Source: Komagataeibacter xylinus
GTDB lineage: Bacteria; Pseudomonadota; Alphaproteobacteria; Acetobacterales; Acetobacteraceae
DNA: 64,000 nucleotides
NCBI RefSeq assembly: GCF_009834365.1
Contig: NZ_CP041348.1
Span: forward strand, 1,112,501-1,176,500
Reading direction: 5' to 3'
Below the pieces are notes generated by a model. It was not told where the DNA came from and did no database searches. It worked only from the letters and a program-made list of their open reading frames with translations. The translations under genes and the position numbers were made by a program. Of this stretch, positions 52,914-63,298 are shown piece by piece (within the stretch, counting starts at the first letter, position 1; each line of letters starts with the position of its first letter).

Positions 52914-54893
52914 TTACGCTTTCAGGTCAACCGGCAGGGCAGGAGTCACGGGCAGGCGCAGCACCTGCTGGTAGAAGGCCAGTTCCAGTTCCCAGGCCTG
53001 CCGTATGGTCGCCTCCTGCCGGAAGCCATGGCCTTCGCCTGCAAATTCATACAAGGCACAGGGCACGCCCTGCCCGCGCAGGGCCGCGACCATGGAGCGC
53101 GCCTGCGAGGGCGGCACCACCTTGTCATCCAGCCCCTGCAAAAACAGCACCGGCGCCTTGATATGCGCCACCTGCGTAATGGGGGAACGAGCCAGATAGG
53201 TCGCTTCATCGGCAGGGTAGGGGCCAACCAGCGTATCAAGATAGCGTGACTCGAATTTGTGAGTATCGGTTGCCAGCGCCCGCAGGTCGGTCACGCCATA
53301 CAGGCTGGTGCCTGCGGCGAACAGGTCGGAACGCGCCAGCGCCAGCAGCACCGTCAGCCCCCCGGCACTGCTGCCGCGTATGACAATACGGGTGGGGTCC
53401 ACCAGCTTTTGCCCGGCCAGATAATGGCAGGCGGCGATGCAGTCATCCACATCCACCACGCCCCACTGGCCCTCCAGCCGCTGGCGGTAGGCGCGGCCAA
53501 AGCCGGTCGAGCCGCCATAATTGACATCTACCACCGCAAAGCCCCGGCTGGTCCACCACTGCACCTTGAACGAGAAGGCGGCACTCGCCCGCCCGGTCGG
53601 GCCGCCATGGGCCATGACCACCAGCGGCGGCTTTTCACCCGCAGGCCCGGCATGGCGGCTGCTGGCAGGCGCATAGAAAAAGGCCTGGCCCATACCATCG
53701 CCCGTGGGCAGGGGAAAGGTGATGGCGCGCGGCAGGGCGATATCGGCTGGCCCGAGGGGCAGGTCGGTTGCCCGGCGCAGCACATGGGGCGGCTGGCCTG
53801 CGTCGCCTGTCACCACCGCCGCCGCATTGTCCGGCGGCACGTCGAGCCAGGCAAAGCCGCCGCCTTCCACCGGCACCGGACAGCCAGAGGGGTGGCCAAG
53901 AGCCACGGGTGTCGCCACACCATCACGCAGGCAGGCCATGCGGGCTTCGCCGCCGCTGATGATCATGGCAAGGATCGTGCCATCGGCCAGCAGCGCGTAG
54001 CTGCGCAGGCCAAAGATCCAGTGCGGCTGACCAATTTCGGCCTGCATGGGGGCCAGCGCCACCGGGGCGGAGGATGTGGTGTCGAAGCGGTAGAGGTTCC
54101 ACCACCCGCTACGATCCGACAGGGCCAGCAGGCGGCCTGCCGCATCCCAGCATGGTTCAATGACGGATTCCGCCTGCTCGCCTTCGCCCGCCAGCGTCCA
54201 GGGTGCAGCAAGGCGCGGGGGGTCGCTGCCTTCCTGCAGCAGGGTAGCAACACGCAGGCGGGTGGCATCCCACGGCATGGCGGGGTGATCCCACTCGATC
54301 CAGGCCAGGTACCGCCCATCGGGCGACGGACGGGGCGAGGACAGGAAATCCGGCCCCATCACCAGCGGCGTGCCACCATTGAAGGTGGGGTCATCCACCA
54401 CCGCCATGCAGTCGAACACCACGATGGCGGCAGCGGGTTCGCCCTCTTCCACGCCATGATCCTCACGCACGCAGAACAGGAAGCGCCCATCGGCGCTGAA
54501 GGTCAGGTCGGCAAAGCGCAGCCCGGCGCCTGCACAGAGGCAGCGCGACTGCCCGCCTTCCATCAGCCACACGCTGCCATCGCGCCGGTTGCTCAGCGCA
54601 ATGCGACCCTGACACACGGCATAGGCCCCGCCGCCATATTCATGCACGCGGGTGCCGACATCAAACGGGGCAGGGGTCACGTCCGCCACCACGCCTGCAC
54701 GGGCGCGCACCAGCACCCGCCGGCCGCCTTCGGCCGGGCGGCCTTCGATCCAGTAAATATCCCGCCCATCGACCCGCACATCGGACAGCGACACCGTTTG
54801 CCCCGCCACCAGCGCCGCGCTGACGGGTGAGGGCCATGTGCCATAAGGGCTTGTATCGATGTCCGTCTTGCCGCTGGTGCCGGACTGGGTCAT
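52914..54893 (-). CDS. S9-family peptidase (prolyl oligopeptidase / acylaminoacyl-peptidase type)
   Basis: From ATG 54893 the protein has 659 aa. An N-terminal beta-propeller (about 20-400, WD-like FSADGRFLF and PSPDGRYLAWIEW blades) gates an alpha/beta hydrolase. The triad is Ser in IRGSSAGGLTVL, Asp in FLQGLDDKVVPPS and His in GEGHGFR. The HGGPTGRASAAF oxyanion region is present. No signal peptide is seen, so it is probably cytoplasmic and trims short peptides. It is encoded alone between two convergent or divergent neighbours. Confidence 0.92.
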   Translation of the reverse strand: MTQSGTSGKTDIDTSPYGTWPSPVSAALVAGQTVSLSDVRVDGRDIYWIEGRPAEGGRRVLVRARAGVVADVTPAPFDVGTRVHEYGGGAYAVCQGRIALSNRRDGSVWLMEGGQSRCLCAGAGLRFADLTFSADGRFLFCVREDHGVEEGEPAAAIVVFDCMAVVDDPTFNGGTPLVMGPDFLSSPRPSPDGRYLAWIEWDHPAMPWDATRLRVATLLQEGSDPPRLAAPWTLAGEGEQAESVIEPCWDAAGRLLALSDRSGWWNLYRFDTTSSAPVALAPMQAEIGQPHWIFGLRSYALLADGTILAMIISGGEARMACLRDGVATPVALGHPSGCPVPVEGGGFAWLDVPPDNAAAVVTGDAGQPPHVLRRATDLPLGPADIALPRAITFPLPTGDGMGQAFFYAPASSRHAGPAGEKPPLVVMAHGGPTGRASAAFSFKVQWWTSRGFAVVDVNYGGSTGFGRAYRQRLEGQWGVVDVDDCIAACHYLAGQKLVDPTRIVIRGSSAGGLTVLLALARSDLFAAGTSLYGVTDLRALATDTHKFESRYLDTLVGPYPADEATYLARSPITQVAHIKAPVLFLQGLDDKVVPPSQARSMVAALRGQGVPCALYEFAGEGHGFRQEATIRQAWELELAFYQQVLRLPVTPALPVDLKA

Positions 54894-54989
54894 GCTTCTG
54901 CTCCTGCCATTTGTGCGTGACAATGGTGTCGGGATTGCCCAAACCGTGTTTCACGGCCTGAGCCCGTACCCTACATAATCTTCTTATCT

Positions 54990-55658
54990 GTGACAGGTAG
55001 TCCGCTGCTTCACCATCTTGAATCCCTTTTCCAGCATTACGGCTATGGCGTGATCGGGGTCATTGTCATGCTCGAGAGCATGGGCATCCCGCTCCCGGCG
55101 GAAACACTGGTCATTTCCGCAGCACTTTACTGCGCCACCACCCACAGGCTGGATATCAGATGGGTGGCGACAGCCGCCATCATGGGCGCGATCATGGGCG
55201 ACAACTGCGGCTACCTGATCGGCAAATGGCTGGGCTACCCGCTGCTCGAGCGCAAGGGCGCGCGGATCGGGCTAACAGCACGGCGGCTACAACTCGGGCG
55301 CTTCCTGTTCCGCCGGCACGGGGGCATCATCGTGTTCCTGGGGCGCTTTATCGCCATATTGCGGGTGTTTGTTGCCCTGCTGGCGGGGGCCAACCACATG
55401 GCGTGGCCCAAATTCCTCCTGTTCAACGCCATGGGGGGCATATTATGGGCGGGGGGGTATGCCTACGCGGCCTACTACCTGGGCAACCGGATCACGCGGC
55501 TGTCCGGCCCGGTGGGCATGACGGTCGCCATCTGTGGCGGGATCGTGCTGGTGTGTGTCATCATCTTCATGCGCCGCAACGAAGCACGGCTGACGGCCGA
55601 GGCGGAAGCCGCCGCCGAGAAAGAAATGAACCAACCCGGAGAACAGGCTGAACCATGA
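54990..55658 (+). CDS. DedA-family membrane protein
   Basis: The 222-aa protein has the DedA/SNARE-associated fold: ESMGIPLPAETLVISAA near residue 29, the amphipathic GDNCGYLIGKWLGYPLL, the conserved FLGRFIAILRVFVALLAGANHMAWPKF with essential Arg residues, and two C-terminal membrane segments. DedA proteins act as undecaprenyl-phosphate or phospholipid flippases. GTG 54990 is the likely start. The stop overlaps the next gene's start by 4 bases. Confidence 0.92.
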   Translation: MTGSPLLHHLESLFQHYGYGVIGVIVMLESMGIPLPAETLVISAALYCATTHRLDIRWVATAAIMGAIMGDNCGYLIGKWLGYPLLERKGARIGLTARRLQLGRFLFRRHGGIIVFLGRFIAILRVFVALLAGANHMAWPKFLLFNAMGGILWAGGYAYAAYYLGNRITRLSGPVGMTVAICGGIVLVCVIIFMRRNEARLTAEAEAAAEKEMNQPGEQAEP

Positions 55659-56596
55659 GCAGACACTGGACCATAAAACAGGCCCCCCGCATGGACGGGC
55701 GCCTGGCCCTGGTCACGGGTGCGACCGGCGGCCTGGGCTACCAGACCGCCCTTGGCCTGGCAAAGCGTGGCGCGCGGGTCATGCTGGCGGGGCGCAACCC
55801 CGACAAGGGGCTGGCAGCACTCACGCGCCTGCAAAATGACGTGCCGGGGGCCAATGCCTCCTTCCGCCTGCTTGATGTCGCCTCCCTTGAATCGATCGCG
55901 ACCTTCGCCCACAACCTCGCCGCCGAGACCGATGCGCTCGATGTGCTGGTCAATAACGCAGGCGTAATGGGCACGCCCCACCGGTTGGAAACGCGCGACG
56001 GGTTCGAACTGCAGTTCGGCACCAATTTCCTTGGTCCCTTCGCGCTCACCGCGCGGCTGCGCCCGCTGCTGTGCGCGCCCCGCCACGGCGGCCGGGTGGT
56101 GACGGTGGCAAGCCTTGCGGCGCTGACCGGCCAGATCGTGTTTGATGATTTGCAGGCCCGCCGCCGTTACGCGCCGTTCCGCGCCTACCGCCAGAGCAAA
56201 CTGGCCGACCTTATTCTGGCGCTGGAACTTGACCGGCAGGCCCGCACGCATGGCTGGAACCTTCATTCCATCGCAGCCCATCCCGGCTGGTCCATGACCG
56301 ATATTGCCACAAGCCGCCTCAATAACGAGCAGGGCCTGCATGAGCGCATGACCCGCTTTGGCGCGGTGTGGGCGTTCCGCCTCATGGGGCAGTCGGCAGT
56401 GGAAGGGGCGCTGCCCATCGAATTCGCCGCCATGGCGCCCGAGGCGCGTGATGGCGGTTATTACGGCCCCGGCGGCTGGGGCGAGCGCCGGGGGCCGGTG
56501 ACCGAAGCCTTCGTGCCGCCTGCCGCCCGCGACCTGACCATTGCACGGCGGCTGTGGCAGGCGGCGGAACGGCTGACCGGCACGTCGCTGTCGTAA
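55655..56596 (+). CDS. Short-chain dehydrogenase/reductase (retinol dehydrogenase-like)
   Basis: The 313-aa classical SDR has the NAD(P) loop VTGATGGLGYQTAL, the AGRNPDKG segment favouring NADPH, LVNNAGVMGTP and the catalytic Tyr-Lys in YRQSKLADLI. The spacing matches oxidoreductases of the retinol dehydrogenase/WWOX-like clade, whose bacterial substrates are unknown. It is translationally coupled to dedA and converges on trmB with no gap. Confidence 0.9.
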   Translation: MSRHWTIKQAPRMDGRLALVTGATGGLGYQTALGLAKRGARVMLAGRNPDKGLAALTRLQNDVPGANASFRLLDVASLESIATFAHNLAAETDALDVLVNNAGVMGTPHRLETRDGFELQFGTNFLGPFALTARLRPLLCAPRHGGRVVTVASLAALTGQIVFDDLQARRRYAPFRAYRQSKLADLILALELDRQARTHGWNLHSIAAHPGWSMTDIATSRLNNEQGLHERMTRFGAVWAFRLMGQSAVEGALPIEFAAMAPEARDGGYYGPGGWGERRGPVTEAFVPPAARDLTIARRLWQAAERLTGTSLS

Positions 56597-57301
56597 TCAG
56601 CGGCGGGTGAAGCTCCAGTACATCGGCTGGCGGCCTGCCTTCAGCGCCTTGGCCTCATAGCGGGTGGGAGGCCAGCCTTCAGGCCGCACGGTGGCGGGGG
56701 GTGCGGTATCGAACAGATCCTGCGCACCCATCACTTCCTCCACCCAGGCCTGATAGGTCGGGTCATCGCTGGCCACGCGCCACACGGCGCCGGGGCGCAG
56801 GATGCGAGCCGCCATCTTCACCGTCTCGGGGTGCACGAAACGGCGCTTGGCATGGCGCGACTTGGGCCACGGATCGGGGAACATGAGGAACAGGCGGTCG
56901 ATCGACTGGTCCGGCAGGCCACGCAGCAGGATACGTGCATCCTCATCCCATACCCGCAGCATGTCGGGCACGGGGGCGGTTTCCTCGCCGCCATCAGGCA
57001 CCACGCGCGAGAGCAGGGAACACAGGCCGTTCTCGAACACCTCACAGGCAATATAGCCCACATCGGGGTGGGCTGCGTGCTGGGCCAGCGAATGCTCGCC
57101 CCCGCCAAACCCTACCTCAAGCCATATCTGCGCGGGCTTATGGCCAAAACCTGTGGCGGGGTCAGCAATGGCGGCCTCGGGAAAGCGCAGGCGCGGCAGC
57201 GTCTGGTCGAGCAGGCGCTGCTGGCGCGGGCGCAGCGGATGGCCGCGCTGGCGCCCGTAAAGTCGGTCTGGCGATGCCTTTACATCCACGGAGGCCGTCA
57301 T
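56597..57301 (-). CDS. trmB: tRNA (guanosine(46)-N7)-methyltransferase TrmB
   Basis: The 234-aa SAM enzyme makes m7G46 in tRNA. Family motifs are LEVGFGGGEHSLAQ (SAM loop), FENGLCSLLS, the catalytic FPDPWPKSRHAKRRFV and the C-terminal TRYEAKALKAGR. The GRQRGHPLRPRQQRLL N-terminal block is standard. Its stop touches the SDR stop. A truncated hairpin repeat separates it from metK upstream on the same strand. Confidence 0.96.
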   Translation of the reverse strand: MTASVDVKASPDRLYGRQRGHPLRPRQQRLLDQTLPRLRFPEAAIADPATGFGHKPAQIWLEVGFGGGEHSLAQHAAHPDVGYIACEVFENGLCSLLSRVVPDGGEETAPVPDMLRVWDEDARILLRGLPDQSIDRLFLMFPDPWPKSRHAKRRFVHPETVKMAARILRPGAVWRVASDDPTYQAWVEEVMGAQDLFDTAPPATVRPEGWPPTRYEAKALKAGRQPMYWSFTRR

Positions 57302-57412
57302 CTATCCGAAAATCCTGCTCCTGCTGCCGTGGTACACGGCATGATTGAAAAATGCATCGGGGGCCGCCACGACCCGCTTTTGCAAGCAGCCATGGCAAGC
57401 CCCCTTGATACA

Positions 57413-57464
57413 GAAGTTTTTGGTGAAGCTTTTTCGAAAAAAGGCCGCACCCAAAAACTTTTAT
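57413..57464. repeat. Double-hairpin intergenic repeat, copy h (truncated)
   Basis: GAAGTTTTTGGTGAAGC and GCACCCAAAAACTTTT flank a single merged centre (TTTTTCGAAAAAAGGCC). It lies just past the metK stop, in the direction of trmB. Confidence 0.85.
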
Positions 57465-57470
57465 TGTTTT

Positions 57471-58658
57471 TTAGCGGTTGAACGCACCACGCAGGGCGTC
57501 GACCAGATCGGTCTGCTCCCAGGTGAAGTCGTCCTTCGCGGCATCCGGCGTGCGGCCGAAATGGCCGTAGGCGGAGGTCTGGGTGTAGATGGGGCGGTTG
57601 AGGCGCAGATGCTTGCGGATGCCGCGCGGGCTGAGGTCCATGACCTCGCGCAGGACGCGGCCGAGCTTAGCCTCATCGATGTCCTTGCCCGTGCCATCAA
57701 GGTCCACATAGACCGAGAGCGGGTGCGACACGCCAATGGCGTAGGAGATCTGCAGCGTGCAGCGATCGGCAAGGCCTGCGGCCACGACGTTCTTGGCCAG
57801 GTAGCGGCAGGCATAGGCTGCCGAGCGGTCCACCTTCGTGGGGTCCTTGCCCGAGAACGCGCCACCACCATGCGGGGCTGCGCCACCATAGGTGTCGACA
57901 ATGATCTTGCGCCCGGTCAGGCCGCAATCGCCATCGGGGCCACCGATCACGAACACCCCGGTCGGGTTAACGTAGAATTCATCTTCCGGCGGCATCCAGC
58001 CCTCGGGCAGCACATCGCGCACGATGCTGCCGAGTTCCTCGCGGATGGTGGCCTGGCTGGCGCCTTCCACATGCTGGGTCGAGATCACGACCGAGGTCGC
58101 ACCCACGGGCTTGCCATCGACATAGCGCAGCGTGACCTGGCTCTTGGCATCGGGCTGAAGGGCTGCTGCACGCGGGTCACCCGCCTTGCGCAGGTCGCGC
58201 ACGCGGTGAAGGATGTCATGCGCGTAGAACAGCGGCGCGGGCATGAGGCTTTCGGTCTCGCGCGTGGCGAAACCGAACATGATGCCCTGATCGCCTGCGC
58301 CTTCGTCCTTCTCGCCCGCGCTGTCAACGCCTACGGCGATATCGGCGGACTGGGCATGCAGGTAGTATTCCACCTCGGCATTGCGCCATGAGAAGCCGGC
58401 CTGGTCGTAGCCGATATCCTTCACCGCATCGCGCGCGCCCTGAATCAGCAGGTCAGGCGTTACGGAAGACGGACCACGCACTTCACCGGCAAGGATGATG
58501 CGGTTGGTGGTGACCATCGTTTCACACGCAACGCGGGATTCACCGTCTGCTGTCAGGAATGCATCGAGAACGGTATCACTGATCCGGTCAGCGACCTTGT
58601 CGGGATGCCCTTCGGATACTGATTCCGATGTAAACAGAAAATCGCCTTTATTGCGCAT
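57471..58658 (-). CDS. metK: S-adenosylmethionine synthase
   Basis: The 395-aa enzyme makes SAM from methionine and ATP. ATG 58658 (MRNKGDFLF) has AGGA 6-9 bases upstream. Motifs are [32 protein letters not shown] (GAGDQGxxFGYA signature) and [20 protein letters not shown] (GGGAFSxKD signature). About 155 bases of leader upstream contain dyads but no riboswitch class could be named. Confidence 0.97.
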   Translation of the reverse strand: MRNKGDFLFTSESVSEGHPDKVADRISDTVLDAFLTADGESRVACETMVTTNRIILAGEVRGPSSVTPDLLIQGARDAVKDIGYDQAGFSWRNAEVEYYLHAQSADIAVGVDSAGEKDEGAGDQGIMFGFATRETESLMPAPLFYAHDILHRVRDLRKAGDPRAAALQPDAKSQVTLRYVDGKPVGATSVVISTQHVEGASQATIREELGSIVRDVLPEGWMPPEDEFYVNPTGVFVIGGPDGDCGLTGRKIIVDTYGGAAPHGGGAFSGKDPTKVDRSAAYACRYLAKNVVAAGLADRCTLQISYAIGVSHPLSVYVDLDGTGKDIDEAKLGRVLREVMDLSPRGIRKHLRLNRPIYTQTSAYGHFGRTPDAAKDDFTWEQTDLVDALRGAFNR

Positions 58659-58819
58659 GATGGTCCTGTCTGCCTCGTATGGAGTAGAATAACGCCTGCG
58701 AAACCGGGCGTACGATCGCATGCGTTTGACCGAAACCCACCCAAGCGTCAAGCCATTTCCCTGAATACCTCCCTCCCGCACGGCCTGCGGCGCGCGGATG
58801 GTCAGGGCACTGTCGTGAG

Positions 58820-58898
58820 AAAGTTTTTGGTGAAGCTTTTTTCAAAAAGCTTCGAAACACGCCGCCTTTTTGAAAAAAGGCGGCACCAAAAAAATTTT
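58820..58898. repeat. Double-hairpin intergenic repeat, copy i
   Basis: AAAGTTTTTGGTG, a GAAGCTTTTTTC/GAAAAAGCTTC-like hairpin, a GCCGCCTTTTT/AAAAAGGCGGC hairpin and CACCAAAAAAATTTT. It follows dapB and precedes metK on the minus strand. It is one of the most complete copies. Confidence 0.92.
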
Positions 58899-58923
58899 AT
58901 CTTTTATTATCAATATTTTGATA

Positions 58924-59712
58924 TCAATTGCGTGGCAGACCCAGCACATCTTCCATATCATAAAGGCCAGCCCCATGCCCGCGCAGCCAGTGCGCCGCGC
59001 GCACCGCGCCCGTGGCGTACACCCTGCGGTCAAACGAGCGGTGAGTCAGGCTGATCTGTTCATGGCTGGAGGTGAAAATGACCGAATGCTCGCCCACGAT
59101 CTGCCCGCCACGCAGGGCCGCGAAGCCGATCGCCCCATCGGCACGCGGGCCGGTATGGCCATCGCGCCCGCTTTCAATATGGTCTTCCAGCCTTATGCCC
59201 CGCCCCTGCGCCACCGCGCGACCCATGGCCAGCGCCGTGCCAGAAGGGGCATCCACCTTCTGGCGGTGATGCATTTCCAGTATCTCGGCATCATACTCGC
59301 TGCCGGGCAGCACGGCGCTCATCTGCCGCGCAAGGCGCGTGACCAGCGTGACACCGGGCGAGAAATTGGCTGCCTGCACCACGGCAATGCGGGTCGCGGC
59401 CTGATCGACCGCCTGCTGGTCGGCCACGGACAGGCCGGTCGTGCCCAGCACCCAGGCCGTGCCTGCTGCAGCCAGGGCCTGAGCGTGCGCCACCACCGTG
59501 CTGGCATGGGTGAAGTCGATCACCACATCGCACTGCGCCGCAAGGGCGGCGATATCGGCATGAACGGGGCAGTCAATCCCGTCAACAGGGCGGCCATCGC
59601 GCGTCGTGCCACCGGCCAGCACGGCCCCCGCCGCTGGCACTTCCTGCGCCAGAAGGCGACCGACACGGCCATTGAGGCCCGTAATCCCGATCCGCAAGGG
59701 CTGCGCGTTCAT
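58924..59712 (-). CDS. dapB: 4-hydroxy-tetrahydrodipicolinate reductase
   Basis: The 262-aa enzyme acts in lysine and diaminopimelate synthesis. The nucleotide loop is IGITGLNGRVGRLL. VIDFTHAS, the active-site EMHHRQKVDAPSGTAL (His and Lys) and the C-terminal HRSFDRRVYATGAVRAA are complete. Length is normal. It stands alone between dnaJ and metK on the same strand. Confidence 0.96.
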   Translation of the reverse strand: MNAQPLRIGITGLNGRVGRLLAQEVPAAGAVLAGGTTRDGRPVDGIDCPVHADIAALAAQCDVVIDFTHASTVVAHAQALAAAGTAWVLGTTGLSVADQQAVDQAATRIAVVQAANFSPGVTLVTRLARQMSAVLPGSEYDAEILEMHHRQKVDAPSGTALAMGRAVAQGRGIRLEDHIESGRDGHTGPRADGAIGFAALRGGQIVGEHSVIFTSSHEQISLTHRSFDRRVYATGAVRAAHWLRGHGAGLYDMEDVLGLPRN

Positions 59713-59888
59713 GCTGTCTTCTCCACCAGTACCCAGATATGCAAATGGCGGCGCGACCGGGGGATCGCGCCGCCTGAACTCTATCCATGGTGCAGGTTGG
59801 GGGGATTCACCATGAATAGTGGTTCGACCCTACACCTGACCCATCAGCAATTTCAACCATCTGCACGCCATGGAGTGAGAGCAGACGC

Positions 59889-61016
59889 TTACAGCTTGCC
59901 TTCAAAAAAGTCCTTCACCTTGCTGAAGAAGCCTGTGCTCTCCGGGCTGCCCTTGGCGTGACCCGCCGCGTCGGTTTCAAACTCCTCAAGCAGTTCCCGC
60001 TGGCGCTTGCTCAGGTGGCGCGGGGTCTCGACCACGACCTGAATATACATGTCACCCCGCGCGGAAGAGCGCAGTACCGAGAAACCCTTGCCGCGCAGGC
60101 GGAAGTGCTCGCCCGTCTGGGTGCCTGCCGGGATCTTGACCTTGGCGCGCGAGCCATCGACCACCGGCACCTCGATCTCGGTGCCAAGGGCGGCCTGCCC
60201 CATGCGCACCGGCACGCGGCAATAGATGTTAGCGCCATCCCGCTGGAAAATGGCGTGCGCCTCCACCGACACATGCACGTACAGATCGCCTGCGGGCACG
60301 CCCTTGCCGCCGGCCTCGCCCTCGCCGGTAATGCGGATGCGCGTGCCATCCTCAACGCCCGCGGGGATCGCCACCTCGATGGTACGGTTCTTTTCCACCG
60401 TGCCCGCGCCATGGCATTCCTTGCACGGGTTGCGGATCAGGCGGCCGGTGCCGTGGCAGGTGGGGCAGGGGCGCTCAATGGCGAAAAAGCCCTGCTGCGC
60501 GCGCACCTTGCCCGCGCCGTGGCATGAGGGGCAGGTTTCGGGCGGCTGGTCCTTGTCGGCCGAGCCGGTGCCATCACAGCTTTTGCAGGTGACGCGGGTG
60601 GGGATGGTGATTTCTTTCTTCACCCCGGCAAAGGCCTCGGCGAAGGTGATGCTGACCTGCACCTGGATATCAGCGCCCGAGCGGCGGCCACCGCGCCTGC
60701 CGCCCATCATGTCGCCAAACATCTGCTCGAAGATATCGCCAAGCCCGCCGCCACCGAAGTCGAAGCCACCCGGCCCCGGGCCACCACCCTCGAACGCGGC
60801 ATGGCCAAAGCGGTCATAGGCGGCGCGCTTCTGGTCATCCTTCAGCACGTCGTAGGCTTCGCTGATTTCCTTGAACTTGTTTTCCGCTTCCGCATCTCCC
60901 GGATTGCGGTCGGGATGGTATTTCATGGCCAGCTTGCGATACGCCCGCTTGATCTCGTCGCCATTGGCATCGCGCGAAACTTCAAGGGCTGCGTAATAAT
61001 CTATCTTGGTGGCCAT
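59889..61016 (-). CDS. dnaJ: Chaperone protein DnaJ
   Basis: The 375-aa co-chaperone stimulates DnaK ATPase. The J domain (residues 4-70) holds the HPD motif in KYHPDRNPGD. A Gly/Phe-rich linker (GGPGPGGFDFGGGGLGD) follows. Four CxxCxGxG zinc repeats (CKSCDGTG, CPSCHGAG, CPTCHGTG, CKECHGAG) and the C-terminal substrate domain complete it. It is 189 bases downstream of dnaK with a hairpin between. Confidence 0.97.
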   Translation of the reverse strand: MATKIDYYAALEVSRDANGDEIKRAYRKLAMKYHPDRNPGDAEAENKFKEISEAYDVLKDDQKRAAYDRFGHAAFEGGGPGPGGFDFGGGGLGDIFEQMFGDMMGGRRGGRRSGADIQVQVSITFAEAFAGVKKEITIPTRVTCKSCDGTGSADKDQPPETCPSCHGAGKVRAQQGFFAIERPCPTCHGTGRLIRNPCKECHGAGTVEKNRTIEVAIPAGVEDGTRIRITGEGEAGGKGVPAGDLYVHVSVEAHAIFQRDGANIYCRVPVRMGQAALGTEIEVPVVDGSRAKVKIPAGTQTGEHFRLRGKGFSVLRSSARGDMYIQVVVETPRHLSKRQRELLEEFETDAAGHAKGSPESTGFFSKVKDFFEGKL

Positions 61017-61097
61017 GTTGGTCCTCTAGCAAACGCGGTCGCCCGGCTTGTCGCGGCACGATCCTCGCGTTCCAGCTGTAGTTGTTGGGCTGCATAT

Positions 61098-61130
61098 GAA
61101 AAGCGCCCGTCTTCAAAGAAGCACGGGCGC
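61098..61130 (-). terminator. Hairpin terminator/attenuator between dnaK and dnaJ
   Basis: On the minus strand GCGCCCGTGCTTC pairs with GAAGACGGGCGC and is followed by TTTTC. The short T-run suggests partial termination, giving less dnaJ than dnaK mRNA. Confidence 0.7.
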
Positions 61131-61205
61131 CACCCTGGTGGAAGGGGGCGCAGACCCGCAGGTCTGCACCCCACTTTCCGGAGCCTGTATGACGCCTTGC
61201 GGCAA

Positions 61206-63113
61206 TCAGGACTTCTTGGGTTCGTCCACGTCCTCGAAATCGGCGTCGACAACCTTTTCGTCCTTCGGTGCTGCCCCACCGGCGGCGGCCCCTGCGGCAC
61301 CCTCGGCCTGGCCTGCCTTGTGGATGGCCTCGCCAACCTTCATGGCAACCTGCGTCAGGTGATCGGTCGCGGTCTTCAGGGCCTCGGAGTCGGTGCCTTC
61401 GAGCGCCTTGCGCACGGCGGCGATCGCGGCTTCCGCCTCGGCCTTTTCAGCAGCCGGGATCTTGTCGCCACCTTCAGCCAGGGACTTCTCGACCTGATGG
61501 GTCATGCCTTCGGCCTGGTTGCGGATCTCGATCTGCTCCTTCTTGGCCTTGTCAGCCTCGGCGTTGGCTTCGGCGTCCTTCACCATCTTGTCGATGTCGG
61601 ACTCGGACAGACCACCAGAAGCCTGGATCTTGATCTGCTGTTCCTTGCCGGTCGCCTTGTCCTTGGCCGAGACGGACACGATGCCGTTGGCGTCGATGTC
61701 GAACGTCACCTCGATCTGCGGCACGCCGCTCGGAGCAGGCGCGATGCCGGTCAGGTCGAAGTTGCCAAGCAGCTTGTTGTCAGCCGCAATTTCACGCTCG
61801 CCCTGATAGACCTTGATGGTCACGGCCGTCTGGTTGTCTTCCGCGGTCGAGAAGGTCTGGCTCTTCTTGGTCGGGATGGTCGTGTTGCGGTCGATCAGGC
61901 GGGTGAAGATGCCACCACGCGTCTCGATGCCCAGCGACAGCGGGGTCACGTCGAGCAGCAGCACGTCCTTCACGTCACCCTGCAGCACCGCACCCTGCAC
62001 GGCGGCGCCGATGGCGACCACTTCGTCGGGGTTCACGTTGCGGGCGGGTTCCTTGCCGAAGAACTCCTTAACGGCCTCGATCACCTTGGGCATGCGGGTC
62101 ATGCCGCCCACAAGGATGACTTCGTTGATCTCACCCGACGAGACGGACGCATCCTTCATCGCCGCGCGGCAGGGCTCGAGCGTGCGCTGGATCAGGTCAT
62201 CGACCAGGCTTTCGAGCTTCGCACGGCTCAGCTTGACCACGAGATGCTTGGGGCCAGACGCATCAGCGGTGATGAACGGCAGGTTGATCTCGGTTTCCTT
62301 GGAGGAGGAAAGCTCGATCTTCGCCTTTTCCGCCGCTTCCTTCAGGCGCTGCAGGGCCAGCTTGTCCTGACGCAGGTCGATGCCCTGCTCGCGCTTGAAC
62401 TCGTCGGCCAGGAAGCTGATGATGCGGGCATCGAAGTCTTCACCACCGAGGAAGGTGTCGCCGTTGGTGGACTTCACCTCGATCACGCCATCGGAGATCT
62501 CGAGGATGGACACGTCGAACGTGCCGCCGCCAAGGTCATAGACCGCAATGGTGCCGCCGTCCTTCTTCTGCAGGCCATAGGCCAGGGCAGCAGCGGTCGG
62601 CTCGTTGATGATGCGCAGCACTTCAAGACCCGCGATGCGGCCCGCATCCTTCGTGGCCTGGCGCTGGGCATCGTTGAAGTAGGCCGGAACGGTAATGACG
62701 GCCTGCTTGACCGGCTCGCCAAGATAGGACTCGGCGGTTTCCTTCATCTTGCCCAGAATGAAGGCGGAGATCTGCGCGGGCGCGTATTTCTTGCCCTGCG
62801 CCTCGACCCATGCATCGCCGTTGTCGCCCTTGACGATCTCGTAGGGAACAAGGCCCTTGTCCTTCGCAACGGTCGGGTCGTCATAACGGCGGCCGATCAG
62901 GCGCTTGACGGCATACAGCGTGTTGGCGGGGTTGGTGACCGCCTGGCGCTTGGCGGCCTGGCCTACGAGCATCTCACCGTTGTCGGTAAAGGCGACCATC
63001 GACGGGGTCGTGCGTGCGCCTTCGCTGTTCTCGATAACCCGCGTCTCGTCGCCTTCACGCACGGCAACGCAGGAATTGGTCGTACCAAGGTCGATACCGA
63101 TAACCTTGCTCAT
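61206..63113 (-). CDS. dnaK: Chaperone protein DnaK (Hsp70)
   Basis: The 635-aa chaperone has an N-terminal ATPase ([38 protein letters not shown]), the [14 protein letters not shown] linker start, a substrate domain and a helical lid with a Gly/Ala tail. The terminal acidic motif [13 protein letters not shown] is diverged from EEV/K types but normal for alphaproteobacteria. A likely heat-shock promoter is upstream. Confidence 0.98.
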   Translation of the reverse strand: MSKVIGIDLGTTNSCVAVREGDETRVIENSEGARTTPSMVAFTDNGEMLVGQAAKRQAVTNPANTLYAVKRLIGRRYDDPTVAKDKGLVPYEIVKGDNGDAWVEAQGKKYAPAQISAFILGKMKETAESYLGEPVKQAVITVPAYFNDAQRQATKDAGRIAGLEVLRIINEPTAAALAYGLQKKDGGTIAVYDLGGGTFDVSILEISDGVIEVKSTNGDTFLGGEDFDARIISFLADEFKREQGIDLRQDKLALQRLKEAAEKAKIELSSSKETEINLPFITADASGPKHLVVKLSRAKLESLVDDLIQRTLEPCRAAMKDASVSSGEINEVILVGGMTRMPKVIEAVKEFFGKEPARNVNPDEVVAIGAAVQGAVLQGDVKDVLLLDVTPLSLGIETRGGIFTRLIDRNTTIPTKKSQTFSTAEDNQTAVTIKVYQGEREIAADNKLLGNFDLTGIAPAPSGVPQIEVTFDIDANGIVSVSAKDKATGKEQQIKIQASGGLSESDIDKMVKDAEANAEADKAKKEQIEIRNQAEGMTHQVEKSLAEGGDKIPAAEKAEAEAAIAAVRKALEGTDSEALKTATDHLTQVAMKVGEAIHKAGQAEGAAGAAAGGAAPKDEKVVDADFEDVDEPKKS

Positions 63114-63241
63114 AAAATCTTCTCCTTTTCAGCGGCCTGTCCGGACCCGAAGCATCGGGACAGACCCTTCTTTTTCAGTATTCCGGCGCGTGGTGCGGAC
63201 TGTCTTTTTTCACATCCACCCGCACGTCGTCATCATTACCC

Positions 63242-63271
63242 GATGTAGGCAGCCCATGCGTCGCTTTCAAG
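63242..63271 (-). promoter_or_regulatory. Candidate sigma-32 heat-shock promoter of dnaK
   Basis: On the minus strand CTTGAAA (63271-63265), a 16-base spacer and CTACAT (63248-63243) resemble the alphaproteobacterial heat-shock consensus. It lies 130 bases before the dnaK start. Confidence 0.5.
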
Positions 63272-63298
63272 AGGATCCAGCCATGCACGGGCGGGTTT

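Noticed and set aside
53259..54830. 523-codon plus-strand frame opposite the S9 peptidase
   Set aside because: Antisense shadow rich in Gly/Arg/His, as expected from a complementary high-GC frame.
58659..58817. SAM or SAH riboswitch before metK
   Set aside because: Some dyads are visible but no known SAM/SAH riboswitch consensus could be matched by reading.
60801..63248. 815-codon open frame on the plus strand opposite dnaK/dnaJ
   Set aside because: It is antisense to two certain chaperone genes. Long shadow frames are expected opposite high-GC coding sequence.
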